Assembly: GCA_037127655.1 (NCBI GenBank)
Contig: JBAXXY010000026.1
Location: forward strand, 1 to 23,324
Direction of reading: 5' to 3'
Source of the DNA: GWF2-38-69 sp037127655
GTDB lineage: Bacteria; Verrucomicrobiota; Lentisphaeria; Victivallales; GWF2-38-69
DNA length: 23,324 nt
Under the pieces are notes generated by a model. That model was given only the letters and a program-made list of their open reading frames with translations. It made no database searches and was not told where the DNA came from. Position numbers and translations under genes: made by a program. Below are positions 23,301 to 23,324 of the stretch, piece by piece; position 1 is the stretch's first letter; each line of letters opens with the position of its first letter.

Positions 23301-23324
23301 TTAGTATCATGAATTATGCTTACT

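Overview
The window is an AT-rich (about 40% G+C by eye), densely coded chromosomal segment from a Gram-negative-type bacterium. Envelope-directed proteins (a lipoprotein SBP, a SurA-like periplasmic chaperone) and type IV pilus motors point that way. The ParC is of the long form known from Bacteroidetes and Chlamydiae. The KPxIxL-like repeats in one membrane-anchored protein recall proteins of the PVC group. My best guess is an uncultured lineage near the PVC/FCB divide; this is inference with low confidence. Most genes are housekeeping and intact. No tRNA, rRNA, CRISPR array, prophage or intact insertion sequence was seen.

Layout. (1) 52-6005, + strand: topoisomerase IV subunit A, then an oligopeptide ABC importer made of the binding lipoprotein and both permeases. 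The ATPases (oppD/F) are missing. A 175-base stretch carrying a decayed transposase-like fragment sits where they might have been. (2) 6181-10059, - strand: an operon-like trio (Pro-rich membrane-anchored protein, tsaB, SurA-like chaperone), then a GcvH-fold protein without its lipoyl-lysine, and a PAS protein with a Cys/His C-terminal module. (3) 10191-10850, + strand: recO, overlapping tail-to-tail with the next gene. (4) 10807-14549, - strand: MFS transporter, rsmE and an M32 metallocarboxypeptidase, read in that order. (5) 14705-23213, + strand: a double-length PilT, aroB, dprA, a stand-alone homocysteine S-methyltransferase, a CHASE4-HAMP-HD-GYP receptor and a plant-type phosphofructokinase.

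How the genes fit together. The PilT-AroB-DprA run joins a pilus retraction motor with a DNA-uptake/recombination factor, and recO lies nearby, so a competence-like link is plausible. HD-GYP signalling could bear on the same surface behaviour through c-di-GMP. The most unusual items are the lysine-less GcvH paralogue, the two-motor PilT chain, the repeat-bearing tail-anchored Pro-rich protein beside tsaB, and the heptanucleotide repeat remnant between oppB and oppC. Several genes lack a visible Shine-Dalgarno sequence. Where promoters can be read, they have good sigma70-like hexamers, often placed at the 3' end of the preceding gene. I did not find a convincing wholly new multi-gene system.
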